Part shown: positions 26,729 through 35,630 of the stretch, in pieces
How the letters are laid out: each line of letters starts with the position of its first letter
Numbering within the stretch: the first letter of the stretch is position 1
From: Caldimonas mangrovi
Lineage (GTDB): Bacteria > Pseudomonadota > Gammaproteobacteria > Burkholderiales > Burkholderiaceae_C
Direction of reading: 5' to 3'
DNA length: 64,000 nt
NCBI RefSeq assembly: GCF_023721835.1
Contig: NZ_JAMKFE010000004.1
Coordinates: 1 to 64,000, forward strand
The notes under the pieces: model-generated
What the model saw: the letters and a program-made list of their open reading frames with translations, nothing else
The model's database searches: none
Told to the model about the DNA's origin: nothing
Position numbers and translations under genes: made by a program

Positions 26729-27948
26729 GTCAGCTCCAGCGCCGGCACCGCGGTCGCGAAGCGGCCGCCCCAGTCGCGGATGTAGTCCAGCTGCGCGGTG
26801 ATCTCGCTGCGCAGGTTCCACGGCAGGATCAGCACGACGTCGGGCCGGACGCGGCGCAGGTGCGATTCGTCGACCACGGGGATGCGCGAGCCGGGCAGGA
26901 AGCGGCCCTGCTTGTGTGGCGACGCATCGACGACGAAGGGCAGCAGGTCGGGCCGCACGCCGGCGTAGTTCAACAGCGTGTTGCCCTTGGCCGCTGCGCC
27001 ATAGCCGGCCACGGTACGGCCGGCGCGCTTGTGTTCGATCAGGAAGCCGAGCAGCTCGTCCTTGATGCGTTCGGCCCGGGGCTGCAGCCCGCGGTAGAAC
27101 GACGGCTCCAGCATGCCGGCGCGCTGCTCCTTGTCGAGCATCGCGGCCACCCGTTCGCCGGCCGGGCGGGTGTGCGACGCATGCTGCGCCCACACGCGCA
27201 GCGAGCCGCCATGGGTCGGCAGCTCCTGCACGTCCCAGACCACCAGTCCCTGCTGCGCGAAGATGCGCTGCACGGTGTGAAACGCCAGATACGAGAAATG
27301 CTCGTGATAGACGGTGTCGAACTGCGACTGCTGCACCAGTTGCAACAGGTGCGGAAACTCGACCGTGACGGTGCCCTGCGGTGCCAGCGCCTCGCGCAGG
27401 CCGGCGACGAAGTCATTGATGTCGGGCACGTGCGCCAGCACGTTGTTGCCCAGCACGAGGTCGGCACGGCGGCGCTGCGCGACGAACTCGCGCGCGAAGG
27501 AGGCGCCGAAAAAGCGTTCGATCGATTCGATGCCGCGCGCACGTGCCGCTTGCGCGGTGCTGGCGGTCGGCTCAATGCCTACACAGGGGATGCCGCGGTC
27601 GCGCACGTACTGCAGCAGGTAGCCGTCGTTCGAGGCCACTTCCATCACCAGCGAGTCGCGCCCGAGCTGCAGCCGCTGGGCTGCCTCGTCGACATAGCGC
27701 GCGGCATGCGCGAGCCAGCTCGGCGAGTACGACGAGAAGTACACGTAGTCGTTCGAGAACAGCGCGTCATGCCGTTGCACCTCGTCGACCTGCACCAGAT
27801 GGCAGGTACCGCAGGTATAGACCTTGAGCGGGAAGTACAGCTCCGGCCGGTCGAGGTCCTCGCGGCGCAGGAAGGCGTTGGACGGAGGGGCCGAGCCCAG
27901 GTCGACGAACACGTCGTGCAGTCCGGCGGCGCAGTGGCGGCACTTCAT
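26725..27948 (-). CDS. Nucleotide-sugar C-methyltransferase (TylC3/CloU-like)
   Basis: A 407-residue enzyme with three modules: a zinc-binding N-terminus (C3/C6 and C46/C49), a SAM domain (VMEVASNDGYLLQYVRDRGI, LGNNVLAHVPDINDFVAGLR) and a C-terminal domain (GYGAAAKGNTLLNYAGV) seen in sugar C-methyltransferases. Family members such as TylC3 methylate C3 of 4-keto-deoxysugars. The conserved segment TVYHEHFSYLAFHTV, with the catalytic His-Glu-His, is present. It overlaps its neighbours in ATGA on both sides. Confidence 0.92.
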   Translation of the reverse strand: MKCRHCAAGLHDVFVDLGSAPPSNAFLRREDLDRPELYFPLKVYTCGTCHLVQVDEVQRHDALFSNDYVYFSSYSPSWLAHAARYVDEAAQRLQLGRDSLVMEVASNDGYLLQYVRDRGIPCVGIEPTASTAQAARARGIESIERFFGASFAREFVAQRRRADLVLGNNVLAHVPDINDFVAGLREALAPQGTVTVEFPHLLQLVQQSQFDTVYHEHFSYLAFHTVQRIFAQQGLVVWDVQELPTHGGSLRVWAQHASHTRPAGERVAAMLDKEQRAGMLEPSFYRGLQPRAERIKDELLGFLIEHKRAGRTVAGYGAAAKGNTLLNYAGVRPDLLPFVVDASPHKQGRFLPGSRIPVVDESHLRRVRPDVVLILPWNLRSEITAQLDYIRDWGGRFATAVPALELT

Positions 27949-28496
27949 GCGGCCGTCCCTTCGCGCAGCGACCGCAAGTGCGGGAGGGCGCGGTCGCGCT
28001 CCGAGACAACGGTCACCGGCAGCGGCCATGCGATCGCGAGGCCGGGGTCGTCGTGGGCCACTCCACCCTCGGCCTCGGGAGCGTAGGCGGCGGTGTGCTG
28101 GTAAAGCAGGTGCGCGTCGTCGGTGAGCGCCTGAAAACCGTGCGCGCAGCCTTCCGGGATGAACACCTGCAGGTCGTTGTCGTCCGTCAGCTCCACTGCG
28201 TGCCAGCGGCCGAAGGTCGGCGACTGCGGGCGCAAGTCGACGGCCACGTCGAACACGCGGCCGCGCAGGCAGCGGATCAGCTTGGCCTCGGCATGAGCCG
28301 CGGTCTGGTAGTGCAGGCCGCGCACGGTGCCGCGTCGGGCGGTCACCGAGTGGTTGACCTGGACGAAGCGCAGGTCGGGGCGGATGGTGGCGAAGGCCTC
28401 GCTGCAGAACAGCCGCGCGAAGCGGCCGCGCTCGTCGCCGCGGGCGGATGTCTGCACGGTCCACATGCCGTGCAAGGGGGCGGGCGTCAGCTTCAT
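27945..28496 (-). CDS. dTDP-4-dehydrorhamnose 3,5-epimerase-like protein (RmlC family)
   Basis: A cupin epimerase of 183 residues. The catalytic-His motif is GTVRGLHYQ, and FIPEGCAHGFQAL is the RmlC signature. It starts [20 protein letters not shown]. Its neighbours make CDP- rather than dTDP-sugars, so it probably acts on CDP-4-keto-6-deoxyglucose, epimerising C3, C5 or both. ATGA overlaps at both ends tie it tightly to rfbG and the C-methyltransferase. Confidence 0.9.
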   Translation of the reverse strand: MKLTPAPLHGMWTVQTSARGDERGRFARLFCSEAFATIRPDLRFVQVNHSVTARRGTVRGLHYQTAAHAEAKLIRCLRGRVFDVAVDLRPQSPTFGRWHAVELTDDNDLQVFIPEGCAHGFQALTDDAHLLYQHTAAYAPEAEGGVAHDDPGLAIAWPLPVTVVSERDRALPHLRSLREGTAA

Positions 28497-29596
28497 GTGC
28501 GGGCCCAGGCCAGTCCGGCGCGCTGCGCGTCGGCGACGTATTGCTGCAGGTCGTGGTGGCTCGCGATGCGGCCGGCCTCGTGATAGGCGCGGTACCACTG
28601 CGCGGTGCGCGCCAGCATGGTGTCGGCATTCCACACCGGGTGCCAGCCGAGCTGCTCGCGCGCCTTGCGGCAATCGAGGTGCAGCAGGTGTGCCTCGTGC
28701 GGCTGCGGGCTCGGGTCCACGCGGTGCCGCACGGCCGGCCAATGCTGCGCGAAACGGTCGATCAGTTGCAACACCGTGAGGTGGGCGCAGCTGCTGGGGC
28801 CGAAGTTCCACGATTGCGCGTGGATCTCGCCTTCTTGCAGCAGGCGCTGGGCGAGCAGCAGGTAACCCGACAGCGGCTCCAGCACGTGCTGCCATGGCCG
28901 CACGGCATGCGGGTAGCGCACCGTGGTGGCGCCCTGATTCAACGCTGCGCGCACCAGGTCGGGCACGATGCGGTCTTCCGACCAGTCGCCGCCGCCGATG
29001 ACGTTGCCCGCTCGCGCCGTGGCCAGCGCGACCGGGCGGCCGGACGCTGCAGCGCCGAGAAAGCTGGCACGGTAGCTCGCGGACACCAGCTCCGCGCAGG
29101 CCTTCGACGCACTGTAGGGGTCGTGCCCCCCCAGCGCGTCGGTTTCGACATAGGCCCGCCCGTTGTCGAGGTTCTCGTAGCACTTGTCGGTCGTCGCGTT
29201 GACGACGGCGCGCACGCTCGGCATCGCGCGAACGGCTTCGAGCAGGTGGACCAGCCCGATGACGTTGGTCTGGAAGGTGCCGGCCGGTTCGCGATAGCCC
29301 TTGCGCACCAGCGACTGCGCCGCCAGATGGAACACGATCTCGGGCTCGAAGCGCTGCACGGCTTCGCGCACGGCACCGGCGTGGTTCAGGTCGACCAGCG
29401 CCTCTTCGATCGGCAGGTCCAGTGCACGCATGTGGCTGTGGCTGCCCTCGGCGGGCAGCGACAGGCCGCAGACGCGGGCGCCCATCGCTTGCAGCCACAA
29501 CACCAGCCACGAGCCCTTGAAGCCGGTATGGCCCGTGACCAGCACGCGCCGGCCGACGTAGGCCCCGGCGAAGAGCCGCGAGAACCAGTCGTTCAT
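28493..29596 (-). CDS. rfbG: CDP-glucose 4,6-dehydratase
   Basis: Converts CDP-glucose to CDP-4-keto-6-deoxyglucose with NAD. It has 367 residues. The NAD-binding motif is [12 protein letters not shown], the catalytic Tyr-Lys pair is in [11 protein letters not shown], and [11 protein letters not shown]-like [17 protein letters not shown] is the family marker. The start at 29596 is in ATGA overlap with rfbF. Because no rfbH-type 3-dehydrase follows, the 3-hydroxyl should be retained for the later C-methylation step. Confidence 0.96.
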   Translation of the reverse strand: MNDWFSRLFAGAYVGRRVLVTGHTGFKGSWLVLWLQAMGARVCGLSLPAEGSHSHMRALDLPIEEALVDLNHAGAVREAVQRFEPEIVFHLAAQSLVRKGYREPAGTFQTNVIGLVHLLEAVRAMPSVRAVVNATTDKCYENLDNGRAYVETDALGGHDPYSASKACAELVSASYRASFLGAAASGRPVALATARAGNVIGGGDWSEDRIVPDLVRAALNQGATTVRYPHAVRPWQHVLEPLSGYLLLAQRLLQEGEIHAQSWNFGPSSCAHLTVLQLIDRFAQHWPAVRHRVDPSPQPHEAHLLHLDCRKAREQLGWHPVWNADTMLARTAQWYRAYHEAGRIASHHDLQQYVADAQRAGLAWART

Positions 29597-30363
29597 GCCC
29601 ACACCTTCCAGGGCGCCTCGTTGCCCTGCCACAGCTCCTCGAGCCTGATCTTGTCGCGCAGCGTGTCCATCGGCTGCCAGAAGCCCTCGTGCGTGTAGGC
29701 CGAGAGCTGCCCGTCGCGCGCCAGCGCTTCCAGCGGCTCGCGTTCCCAGGTCGTTCGATCGCCGTCGATCAACTCGATCGCCTCGCGTTCCAGCACGAAG
29801 AAGCCGCCGTTGATCCAGCTGCCGTCGCCCTGGGGCTTTTCCTCGAAGCGGGTGATGCGCTTGTCCTCGATGTCCAGCGCGCCGAAACGCCCGGGCGGCT
29901 GCACCGCGGTCACGGTGGCCATGCGCTTTTGCTGTTTGTGGAATTTCACCAGCCGCGTGATGTCGACGTTGGACAGGCCGTCCCCGTAGGTGAAGCAGAA
30001 CGGGCTCTCGTCGAGATAGTCCTTCACACGCTTCAGGCGCCCGCCGGTCTGCGTCTGCTCGCCGGTGTCCACCAGCGTCACCCGCCAGGGCTCGCAGTGG
30101 CGATGGCAGACTTCCATGCGGTTTTCCGCCAGGTCGAACGTGACGTCCGACATGTGCAGGAAATAGTTGGCGAAGTATTCCTTGACGATGTAGCCCTTGT
30201 AGCCCAGGCAGACGATGAAGTCATTGATGCCGTGGTGCGAGTAGAGCTTGAGGATGTGCCACAGCACCGGCTTGCCGCCGATCTCGACCATGGGTTTCGG
30301 CCGTACCGAGGTTTCCTCCGCCAGGCGGGTACCGAGTCCCCCCGCCAGAATGACTGCCTTCAT
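29593..30363 (-). CDS. rfbF: Glucose-1-phosphate cytidylyltransferase
   Basis: Makes CDP-glucose from CTP and glucose 1-phosphate, the entry step of the operon. It has 256 residues. The nucleotide site reads [20 protein letters not shown] and PMVEIGGKP, then [14 protein letters not shown] and [20 protein letters not shown]. All are characteristic of RfbF. It is the first of the ATGA-coupled genes and begins 101 bases after the stop of the GT41 enzyme gene, so it may share that transcript or have its own promoter in the gap. Confidence 0.97.
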   Translation of the reverse strand: MKAVILAGGLGTRLAEETSVRPKPMVEIGGKPVLWHILKLYSHHGINDFIVCLGYKGYIVKEYFANYFLHMSDVTFDLAENRMEVCHRHCEPWRVTLVDTGEQTQTGGRLKRVKDYLDESPFCFTYGDGLSNVDITRLVKFHKQQKRMATVTAVQPPGRFGALDIEDKRITRFEEKPQGDGSWINGGFFVLEREAIELIDGDRTTWEREPLEALARDGQLSAYTHEGFWQPMDTLRDKIRLEELWQGNEAPWKVWA

Positions 30364-30464
30364 CGCTGTCCTTCATGAATGCGGCCCGCATGGGCCCTTG
30401 CGCACGTTCACAAGTTACCGAAGGCGGCCGGCAGCGAAGGCCGGAAATCAGGCCGGAAGTGGGG

Positions 30465-32408
30465 TCAATTCAGCGGGGCCGCCGGCAGGTGCTCGGGCGG
30501 CAGCCCGGCGCGGGCCCGTTCGGCCATGCGCTGGTACAGGCCTTCCAGGCCGGCGGCGAAGCGCGCGCCGTCGAACACCGGGAAGTGCAGGCGGCCTTCG
30601 CGCAGGTGCCGGCGCAGTCGCTCCAGCCTCGGGCGGTCGCGCAACAGCCCGATCGCGGTGGCCTCGTAGCCGGCCGGCGAGTCGCAGATGAGCTCGGGCA
30701 GGCCGACCGCGTCGAGCAGGCTGGCGGCGACCCGCGAGGCGAAGGTGGGCCCCGCGTAGGTCACGATCGGCACGCCCATCCACAGCGCATCGCTGGCGGT
30801 GGTGTGGGCGTTGTAGGGCCAGTTGTCGAGCATCAGGTCGGCCAGCGGCAGCCGGGCCAGGTGCTTCGCGAAGCCGGCTTTGGGCGCAAAGATCAACCGG
30901 CGCGCCGACACGCCCCGGGCTTCGGCTTCGCGGCGCAGGTTGGCCGTGGCCTGGGGGTTGTCCTCCAGCAGCCACAGGCAGCTGTCGGGCACCGCCTGCA
31001 GGATGCGCATCCAGCTGTCGAAGGTCTCGGGGACGATTTTGTAGGCCTGGTTGAAGCAGCCGAGGACCAGGGCGTCGGCCGGCAGCCCCCACTGCCCGCG
31101 GGTGGCGGGCTCGGGGAAGGGCCGTTGCAGGTCGTTCGGTTGGTAGCACTGGGGCATCTGCGCAATCTTTTCGGTGTAGTGGGGCGCGTGCTCCAGCGGC
31201 GTGACCCAGCGGTCGCCGATGACGTAGTCGATGTAGTCGGCGCCGCAAGTGCCCGGAAAGCCGAGAAAGGCCACCTGGATCGGCGCGGGCCGGTAGGCGA
31301 AAACGCCGATACGGCTGTCGTGGGTGTGGCCCTTCAGGTCGACCAGGATGTCGATGCCGTCGGCGCGGATGCGTTCGGCCATCTCGCGCAGGCTGACGGC
31401 GCGCATGTCGACGAAGCGGTCGCAGGCGGCTCGCACCCGTTGCTGCATCGCGCTGTTGTCGTCGCGGCCGTACGAATATAACGTGACGTGAAACCGTTCA
31501 CGGTTGCGTGCTTCCAGCGCCCCCACCATCAGCATGGCGGTGGCGTGGTTGTGGAAATCATTGGAGACGTAGCCCACGCGGATGGGACACCCGGCCGCAC
31601 CGACCGCGGGCGCGCCTTCCAGCGGCACGACGCCGCGCGCGTGCAGCAACGCCGCGTGCCGCGCCGCCTGCCGGAAGGCCGACGGCGGATGCGGTAGCGC
31701 GGCCAGCGCGAACACGCCGCCTTCCGCGCGCTCGGCACCCTCCAGTTCCATCGTGCGCAGGCCCTGCAGCAAGGCTGCGCACGCCGCGTCGAAGCGGCGC
31801 CAGTCGCAGGCGTGCTGGCGCATGTGCAGCGCCATCAGGCGCGACGACAGGTCGTGTTCGTCGAGCGTGGCGGCGGTGTCCAGGCTCTCGGCCGCCTCTG
31901 TATAGAGCTTCATGCCGCGCAGCGCCAGGCCCAGGCGGACATGCACCACCGGGTTCGAGACCTCCAGCGCCATGGCTTCCAGCAGCACCGCCACGGCTTC
32001 CTCGTGGCGCGATTGCCGGGTGAGGGCGACGCCGAAATTCAGCATGAACTTGAACTGCTGGCGCCCGCCGAGGCCGGCCATGCGCTCGAACATCGGCAAG
32101 GCCTCGGCCCAGCGGTTCTGCGCCACCAGTGCCAGGCAGGCCACGTGGCCGGCCTTGAAGTTGTGCGGCTCGAGTTGCAGCGCCCGCTCGGCCGCGCTCA
32201 GCGCGCCGTCGAACTGCGCCAGGTTCAGCCGCGCCGAGGCGAGAGTCACCCAATCCTGCACGGAAAAGCGCTGGTCGGGCGACAGCCGCGCCAGTTCGCG
32301 CTCCGCTTCCTGCCATTGCCCGCCGATAACACATTCGTAGGCGCGCCGGCGCGACTGTAGATAGTGGCGCTCGCGGTCCGGCTGGGTGGGAGAGACGTGG
32401 CGTTGCAT
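30465..32408 (-). CDS. TPR-containing GT41 (O-GlcNAc transferase-like) glycosyltransferase
   Basis: A 647-residue cytoplasmic protein. The N-terminal 240 residues form TPR-like helical pairs (FDGALSAAERALQLEPHNFK, EAVAVLLEAMALEVSNPVVH). The catalytic half matches SPINDLY/OGT: GYVSNDFHNHATAML with the conserved His, CFNQAYKIVPETFDSWMRIL, and MLDNWPYNAHTTASDALWMG followed by FASRVAASLL. The family transfers sugar to Ser/Thr of proteins. It lies directly upstream of, and divergent from, the flagellin genes, and heads the CDP-sugar operon, so flagellin is the obvious acceptor. The donor need not be UDP-GlcNAc. Confidence 0.92.
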   Translation of the reverse strand: MQRHVSPTQPDRERHYLQSRRRAYECVIGGQWQEAERELARLSPDQRFSVQDWVTLASARLNLAQFDGALSAAERALQLEPHNFKAGHVACLALVAQNRWAEALPMFERMAGLGGRQQFKFMLNFGVALTRQSRHEEAVAVLLEAMALEVSNPVVHVRLGLALRGMKLYTEAAESLDTAATLDEHDLSSRLMALHMRQHACDWRRFDAACAALLQGLRTMELEGAERAEGGVFALAALPHPPSAFRQAARHAALLHARGVVPLEGAPAVGAAGCPIRVGYVSNDFHNHATAMLMVGALEARNRERFHVTLYSYGRDDNSAMQQRVRAACDRFVDMRAVSLREMAERIRADGIDILVDLKGHTHDSRIGVFAYRPAPIQVAFLGFPGTCGADYIDYVIGDRWVTPLEHAPHYTEKIAQMPQCYQPNDLQRPFPEPATRGQWGLPADALVLGCFNQAYKIVPETFDSWMRILQAVPDSCLWLLEDNPQATANLRREAEARGVSARRLIFAPKAGFAKHLARLPLADLMLDNWPYNAHTTASDALWMGVPIVTYAGPTFASRVAASLLDAVGLPELICDSPAGYEATAIGLLRDRPRLERLRRHLREGRLHFPVFDGARFAAGLEGLYQRMAERARAGLPPEHLPAAPLN

Positions 32409-32853
32409 AAGGCAGGGCGGCGGGCGAGACCCGCACTCTTGTCGATGGCACCGAATCTAGACAAGCGCAGGCGTGAACATCCCGCAATAAGTGGCAGGGT
32501 TCGCGGCCATTTCGACTTGCCACACGGACGCGCTTCTGGCACGGCTTTTTTCACCTTCGTGCACGAACGCACTTAAGTTCCCGCCGGGGCGGGTCGATAT
32601 CAGCACCAACGAGATGAACATTCCACATCTCGTGGTCCGGAACAGCCAACGGGCGCAGCGGTGTCGCAAGGCACCTAAGCCACCCAGAAGACTGCCGCCG
32701 GGCGCAGCAGGCCACCGGCCAGGACAGGGTGCATCGATGCGATGCGGCAGGTCCGGGCAGGCGGCAGGCGCGGTGATCGGGGCGACCCGGTTGCCGAGGC
32801 AAAGCAAAGCCGGCGTCCTCGCCGGGAGTCTGTGTATATAGGAGAGATCCATC
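32409..32853. promoter_or_regulatory. Intergenic region and long leader before fliC1
   Basis: These 445 bases separate the divergent GT41 and flagellin genes. A sigma-28 promoter at 32573-32600 implies an untranslated leader of roughly 245 bases before the flagellin ATG. GGAGAG lies seven bases before that ATG. The leader contains several G/C-rich inverted repeats, including GGTGCATCGATGCGATGCGG-type sequence near 32728-32746. No small gene is evident. Confidence 0.5.
32573..32600 (+). promoter_or_regulatory. Sigma-28 promoter of fliC1
   Basis: TTAAGTTC, 12 bases, GTCGATAT. The match to TAAA-N15-GCCGATAA is good, with a 16-base core spacing like the fliS site. It points into the flagellin gene at 32854. 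Confidence 0.72.
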
Positions 32854-34047
32854 ATGGCAATGACCATCAACACCAACGTGGCTTCGCTCACGGCGCAACG
32901 CAACCTGAATTCGTCGCAGAGCACCCTGGCCACTTCGATGCAGCGCCTGTCTTCAGGCCTGCGTGTCAACAGCGCGAAGGACGACGCCGCCGGCCTCGCC
33001 ATCGCCGAGCGCATGAACGCCCAGACGAAGGGCCTCAACGTCGCGGCGCGCAACGCCAACGACGGCGTCTCGCTGGCGCAGACGGCCGAAGGCGCGCTGG
33101 GCAAGGTCGGCGACATGCTGCAGCGCATGCGTGAACTGGCCGTGCAGTCGGCCAACGCGACCAACAGCGAAGATGACCGCAAGGCCCTGCAACAGGAAGT
33201 CGGACAACTGCGCGACGAAATCGACCGCGTCGCCAAGCAGACCTCGTTCAACGGCAAGAAGCTGCTCGACGGCTCCTTCTCTGCAGCCAGCTTCCAGGTT
33301 GGCGCCAATGCCGGCGAAAACATCACGATCGCCGCGCTGACCGATTCTTCCTCGGAAGGTCTGTCGGACATCAACTACGGCGAAGCCGAGATCGCCTCGA
33401 TCGATTCCGCGGACGTGACGTCGCTCGATTCGATCGACGCCGGTGACCTGAAGATCCACGTCGACAGCGATTCGTACGACCTGGCCGAGATCAGCAAAGC
33501 CGCGACCGCCGAGGAGCGTCTGGGCCAGACGGTTGAAGCGATCAACCGCCGCTCTGCCGACACCGGCGTGACCGCCTACCTGACCAAGGAAGACGACGGC
33601 ACGTACACGATGCAGATCCGTTCGTCCGCCGTGGACGAGGATGGCGAGGCGCTGGACGTGACCTTCGAGGGCTTCACGACCGAAGCCACCGGCGTGACGG
33701 CGGCCGACATGGACACGACCGCGACCAACACCACCGGCATCGACGAGCTGTCGGTCGAGACCGCCGAAGACGCGTGGCTGGCGATCAAGCAGATCGACGA
33801 CGCGCTGAACCAGGTGAACAGCGCCCGTGCGACGCTGGGCGCGGTGCAGAGCCGCTTCGAGAACGCGGTGTCCAACATCGCGATCCAGGCGGAGAACACC
33901 GCAGCAGCCCGCGGCCGTATCGTCGACGCCGACTTCGCCCAGGAAACCGCGAACCTGTCGAAGGCGCAGATCCTGCAGCAAGCCGGTACCGCGATGGTGG
34001 CGCAAGCCAACCAGATGCCCCAGCAAGTGCTGTCGCTGCTGCGCTGA
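32854..34047 (+). CDS. fliC: Flagellin 1
   Basis: Major filament subunit, 397 residues. The N-terminal D0/D1 reads [20 protein letters not shown] and [20 protein letters not shown]; the C-terminal D1/D0 reads [17 protein letters not shown] and ends [14 protein letters not shown]. The central region is short, acidic and Ser/Thr-rich, offering O-glycosylation sites. An in-frame ATG at 32860 is less well placed than 32854. It has a sigma-28 promoter and its own terminator. It is closely similar to the second flagellin at 34308 along its whole length, so the pair looks like a recent tandem duplication. Confidence 0.98.
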   Translation: MAMTINTNVASLTAQRNLNSSQSTLATSMQRLSSGLRVNSAKDDAAGLAIAERMNAQTKGLNVAARNANDGVSLAQTAEGALGKVGDMLQRMRELAVQSANATNSEDDRKALQQEVGQLRDEIDRVAKQTSFNGKKLLDGSFSAASFQVGANAGENITIAALTDSSSEGLSDINYGEAEIASIDSADVTSLDSIDAGDLKIHVDSDSYDLAEISKAATAEERLGQTVEAINRRSADTGVTAYLTKEDDGTYTMQIRSSAVDEDGEALDVTFEGFTTEATGVTAADMDTTATNTTGIDELSVETAEDAWLAIKQIDDALNQVNSARATLGAVQSRFENAVSNIAIQAENTAAARGRIVDADFAQETANLSKAQILQQAGTAMVAQANQMPQQVLSLLR

Positions 34048-34087
34048 TCGCTGCGGCACGCTGCCCTCGTCAGAGGGGCAGCTCCAG

Positions 34088-34114
34088 AAAACGCCCGGCC
34101 CCGCCGGGCGTTTT
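34088..34114 (+). terminator. Intrinsic terminator of fliC1
   Basis: A 12-base-pair perfect stem (AAAACGCCCGGC and complement) around a CCC loop ends in UUUU. It lies 41 bases after the flagellin stop. Confidence 0.92.
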
Positions 34115-34307
34115 GCTTTGTGCTCGACCGGGCCAGGCGTGTCCCCGGGGCGGCATGGCCGGGCATCGGAATCAGCGATCAACTGGCCCGGTTTTTCCCC
34201 CTTTTTCGCGGCTTGGTCCGGCGCGGGCCTGCCGAAAATTGATGGACCGAAAGCGGTAGTCCCGGCGCCAGAGCCGGATCTTGATCCTGGTTCTAAGGAG
34301 AGCTGCC
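34115..34307 (+). promoter_or_regulatory. Region upstream of second flagellin
   Basis: The terminator before it implies that the second flagellin has its own promoter. I see GCCGAAAA at 34231-34238, near the sigma-28 -10 consensus, but no TAAA-like -35 at 15-16 bases. AAGGAG precedes the ATG by seven bases. The promoter is therefore unresolved. Confidence 0.35.
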
Positions 34308-35504
34308 ATGCCTCAAACCATCAACACCAACATCAATTCGCTGACCGCTCAGCGAAATCTGAACTCTTCGCAGAGCTCGCTGGCAACGTCGATGCAGCGG
34401 CTGTCCTCGGGCTTGCGTGTGAACAGCGCCAAGGACGACGCCGCGGGGCTGGCGATCGCCGAACGCATGAACACGCAGGTGCGCGGCCTCAATGTCGCCG
34501 CCCGCAACGCGAACGACGGCATCTCGCTGGCGCAGGTGGCCGAAGGCGCGCTGGGCAAGGTCGGCGATATGCTGCAACGCATGCGTGAGCTGGCCGTGCA
34601 GGCCGCCAACGCGACGAACAGCGAAGCCGACCGCGGCGCGTTGCAGGCCGAAGTGCAGCAGCTGCGCGACGAAATCAACCGTGTGGCCAAGCAGACGGCG
34701 TTCAACGGACAGAAACTGCTGGACGGCTCCTTCTCTGCGGCGACCTTCCAGATCGGTGCCAATTCCGGTGAAAGCATCACGGTCGCGGCGCTGACCGATG
34801 CATCCGCCGAAGGCCTGTCCGACATCAACTACGGCGAGGCGGAGGTGGCTTCCATCGACGCGACCGCCGTGACCAGCCTGGACGAGATCGCCGCGGGCGA
34901 CCTGAGCATCTTCGTCGACACCGAGGAATTCGAGCTGCCGGCCATCAACGAGGCCGCCACCGCGGAAGAGCGCCTCGGACAGACGGTCGAGGCGATCAAC
35001 CGGCGCTCCGCCGACACCGGCGTGACCGCCTACCTGGCGCGCGAGGACGACGGAACCTACACGATGCAGATCCGCTCGTCCGCGCTGGACGAGAACGGCG
35101 ACGCGCTGGACGTCACCTTCAGCGGCTTCGCGACGGAAACCACCGGCGTCAGCGCGGCCGACATGGACACCACGGCCACCAACGTCGGCGGCATCGACGA
35201 GTTGTCGATCGAGACGTCGGAGGATGCATGGCTGGCGATCCAGCAGATCGACGATGCCCTCGACCAGGTCAACAGTGCGCGTGCGACGCTCGGTGCGGTG
35301 CAGAGCCGCTTCGAGAACGCCGTGTCCAACATCCAGATCCAGTCGGAGAACACCGCTGCGGCGCGTGGACGCATCATGGATGCGGACTTCGCGGCGGAAA
35401 CCGCCAACCTGTCGCGGGCGCAGATCCTGCAGCAGGCCGGCACGGCGATGGTGGCCCAGGCCAACCAGTTGCCGCAGCAGGTGCTGTCGCTGTTGCAAGG
35501 CTAA
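34308..35504 (+). CDS. Flagellin 2
   Basis: Second filament subunit, 398 residues, starting [20 protein letters not shown] and ending [15 protein letters not shown]. It shares with flagellin 1 not only the D0/D1 ends but also the variable middle ([20 protein letters not shown] is identical), which points to recent duplication. Differences concentrate in the region after ASIDA (for example TEEFELPAINEAA against [12 protein letters not shown]). Its transcription seems independent of the first gene. Confidence 0.97.
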   Translation: MPQTINTNINSLTAQRNLNSSQSSLATSMQRLSSGLRVNSAKDDAAGLAIAERMNTQVRGLNVAARNANDGISLAQVAEGALGKVGDMLQRMRELAVQAANATNSEADRGALQAEVQQLRDEINRVAKQTAFNGQKLLDGSFSAATFQIGANSGESITVAALTDASAEGLSDINYGEAEVASIDATAVTSLDEIAAGDLSIFVDTEEFELPAINEAATAEERLGQTVEAINRRSADTGVTAYLAREDDGTYTMQIRSSALDENGDALDVTFSGFATETTGVSAADMDTTATNVGGIDELSIETSEDAWLAIQQIDDALDQVNSARATLGAVQSRFENAVSNIQIQSENTAAARGRIMDADFAAETANLSRAQILQQAGTAMVAQANQLPQQVLSLLQG

Positions 35505-35531
35505 CGCAGCCTTGCCGCCGGCCTCGAGCGC

Positions 35532-35563
35532 AAAGCCCTCCGGGAACCCCTCGGCGGGCTTTT
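35532..35563 (+). terminator. Terminator of second flagellin
   Basis: AAAGCCC and GGGCTTT form a seven-base-pair base of a longer imperfect stem (CCG with CGG inside), followed by T residues, 28 bases after the flagellin stop. Confidence 0.8.
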
Positions 35564-35577
35564 CGTCGCTTGAAAAC

Positions 35578-35604
35578 TCAAGTTCCGTCGGCGCGTGCCG
35601 ATAG
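35578..35604 (+). promoter_or_regulatory. Sigma-28 promoter of fliD
   Basis: TCAAGTTC, 11 bases, GCCGATAG: a near-perfect sigma-28 site starting 53 bases before the fliD ATG and right after the flagellin terminator. Confidence 0.88.
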
Positions 35605-35630
35605 GACTTACAAAGTGAAGGAGCATCCGG

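Noticed and set aside
34231-34238. Sigma-28 -10 (GCCGAAAA) for flagellin 2
   Set aside because: No acceptable -35 at 15-16 bases.
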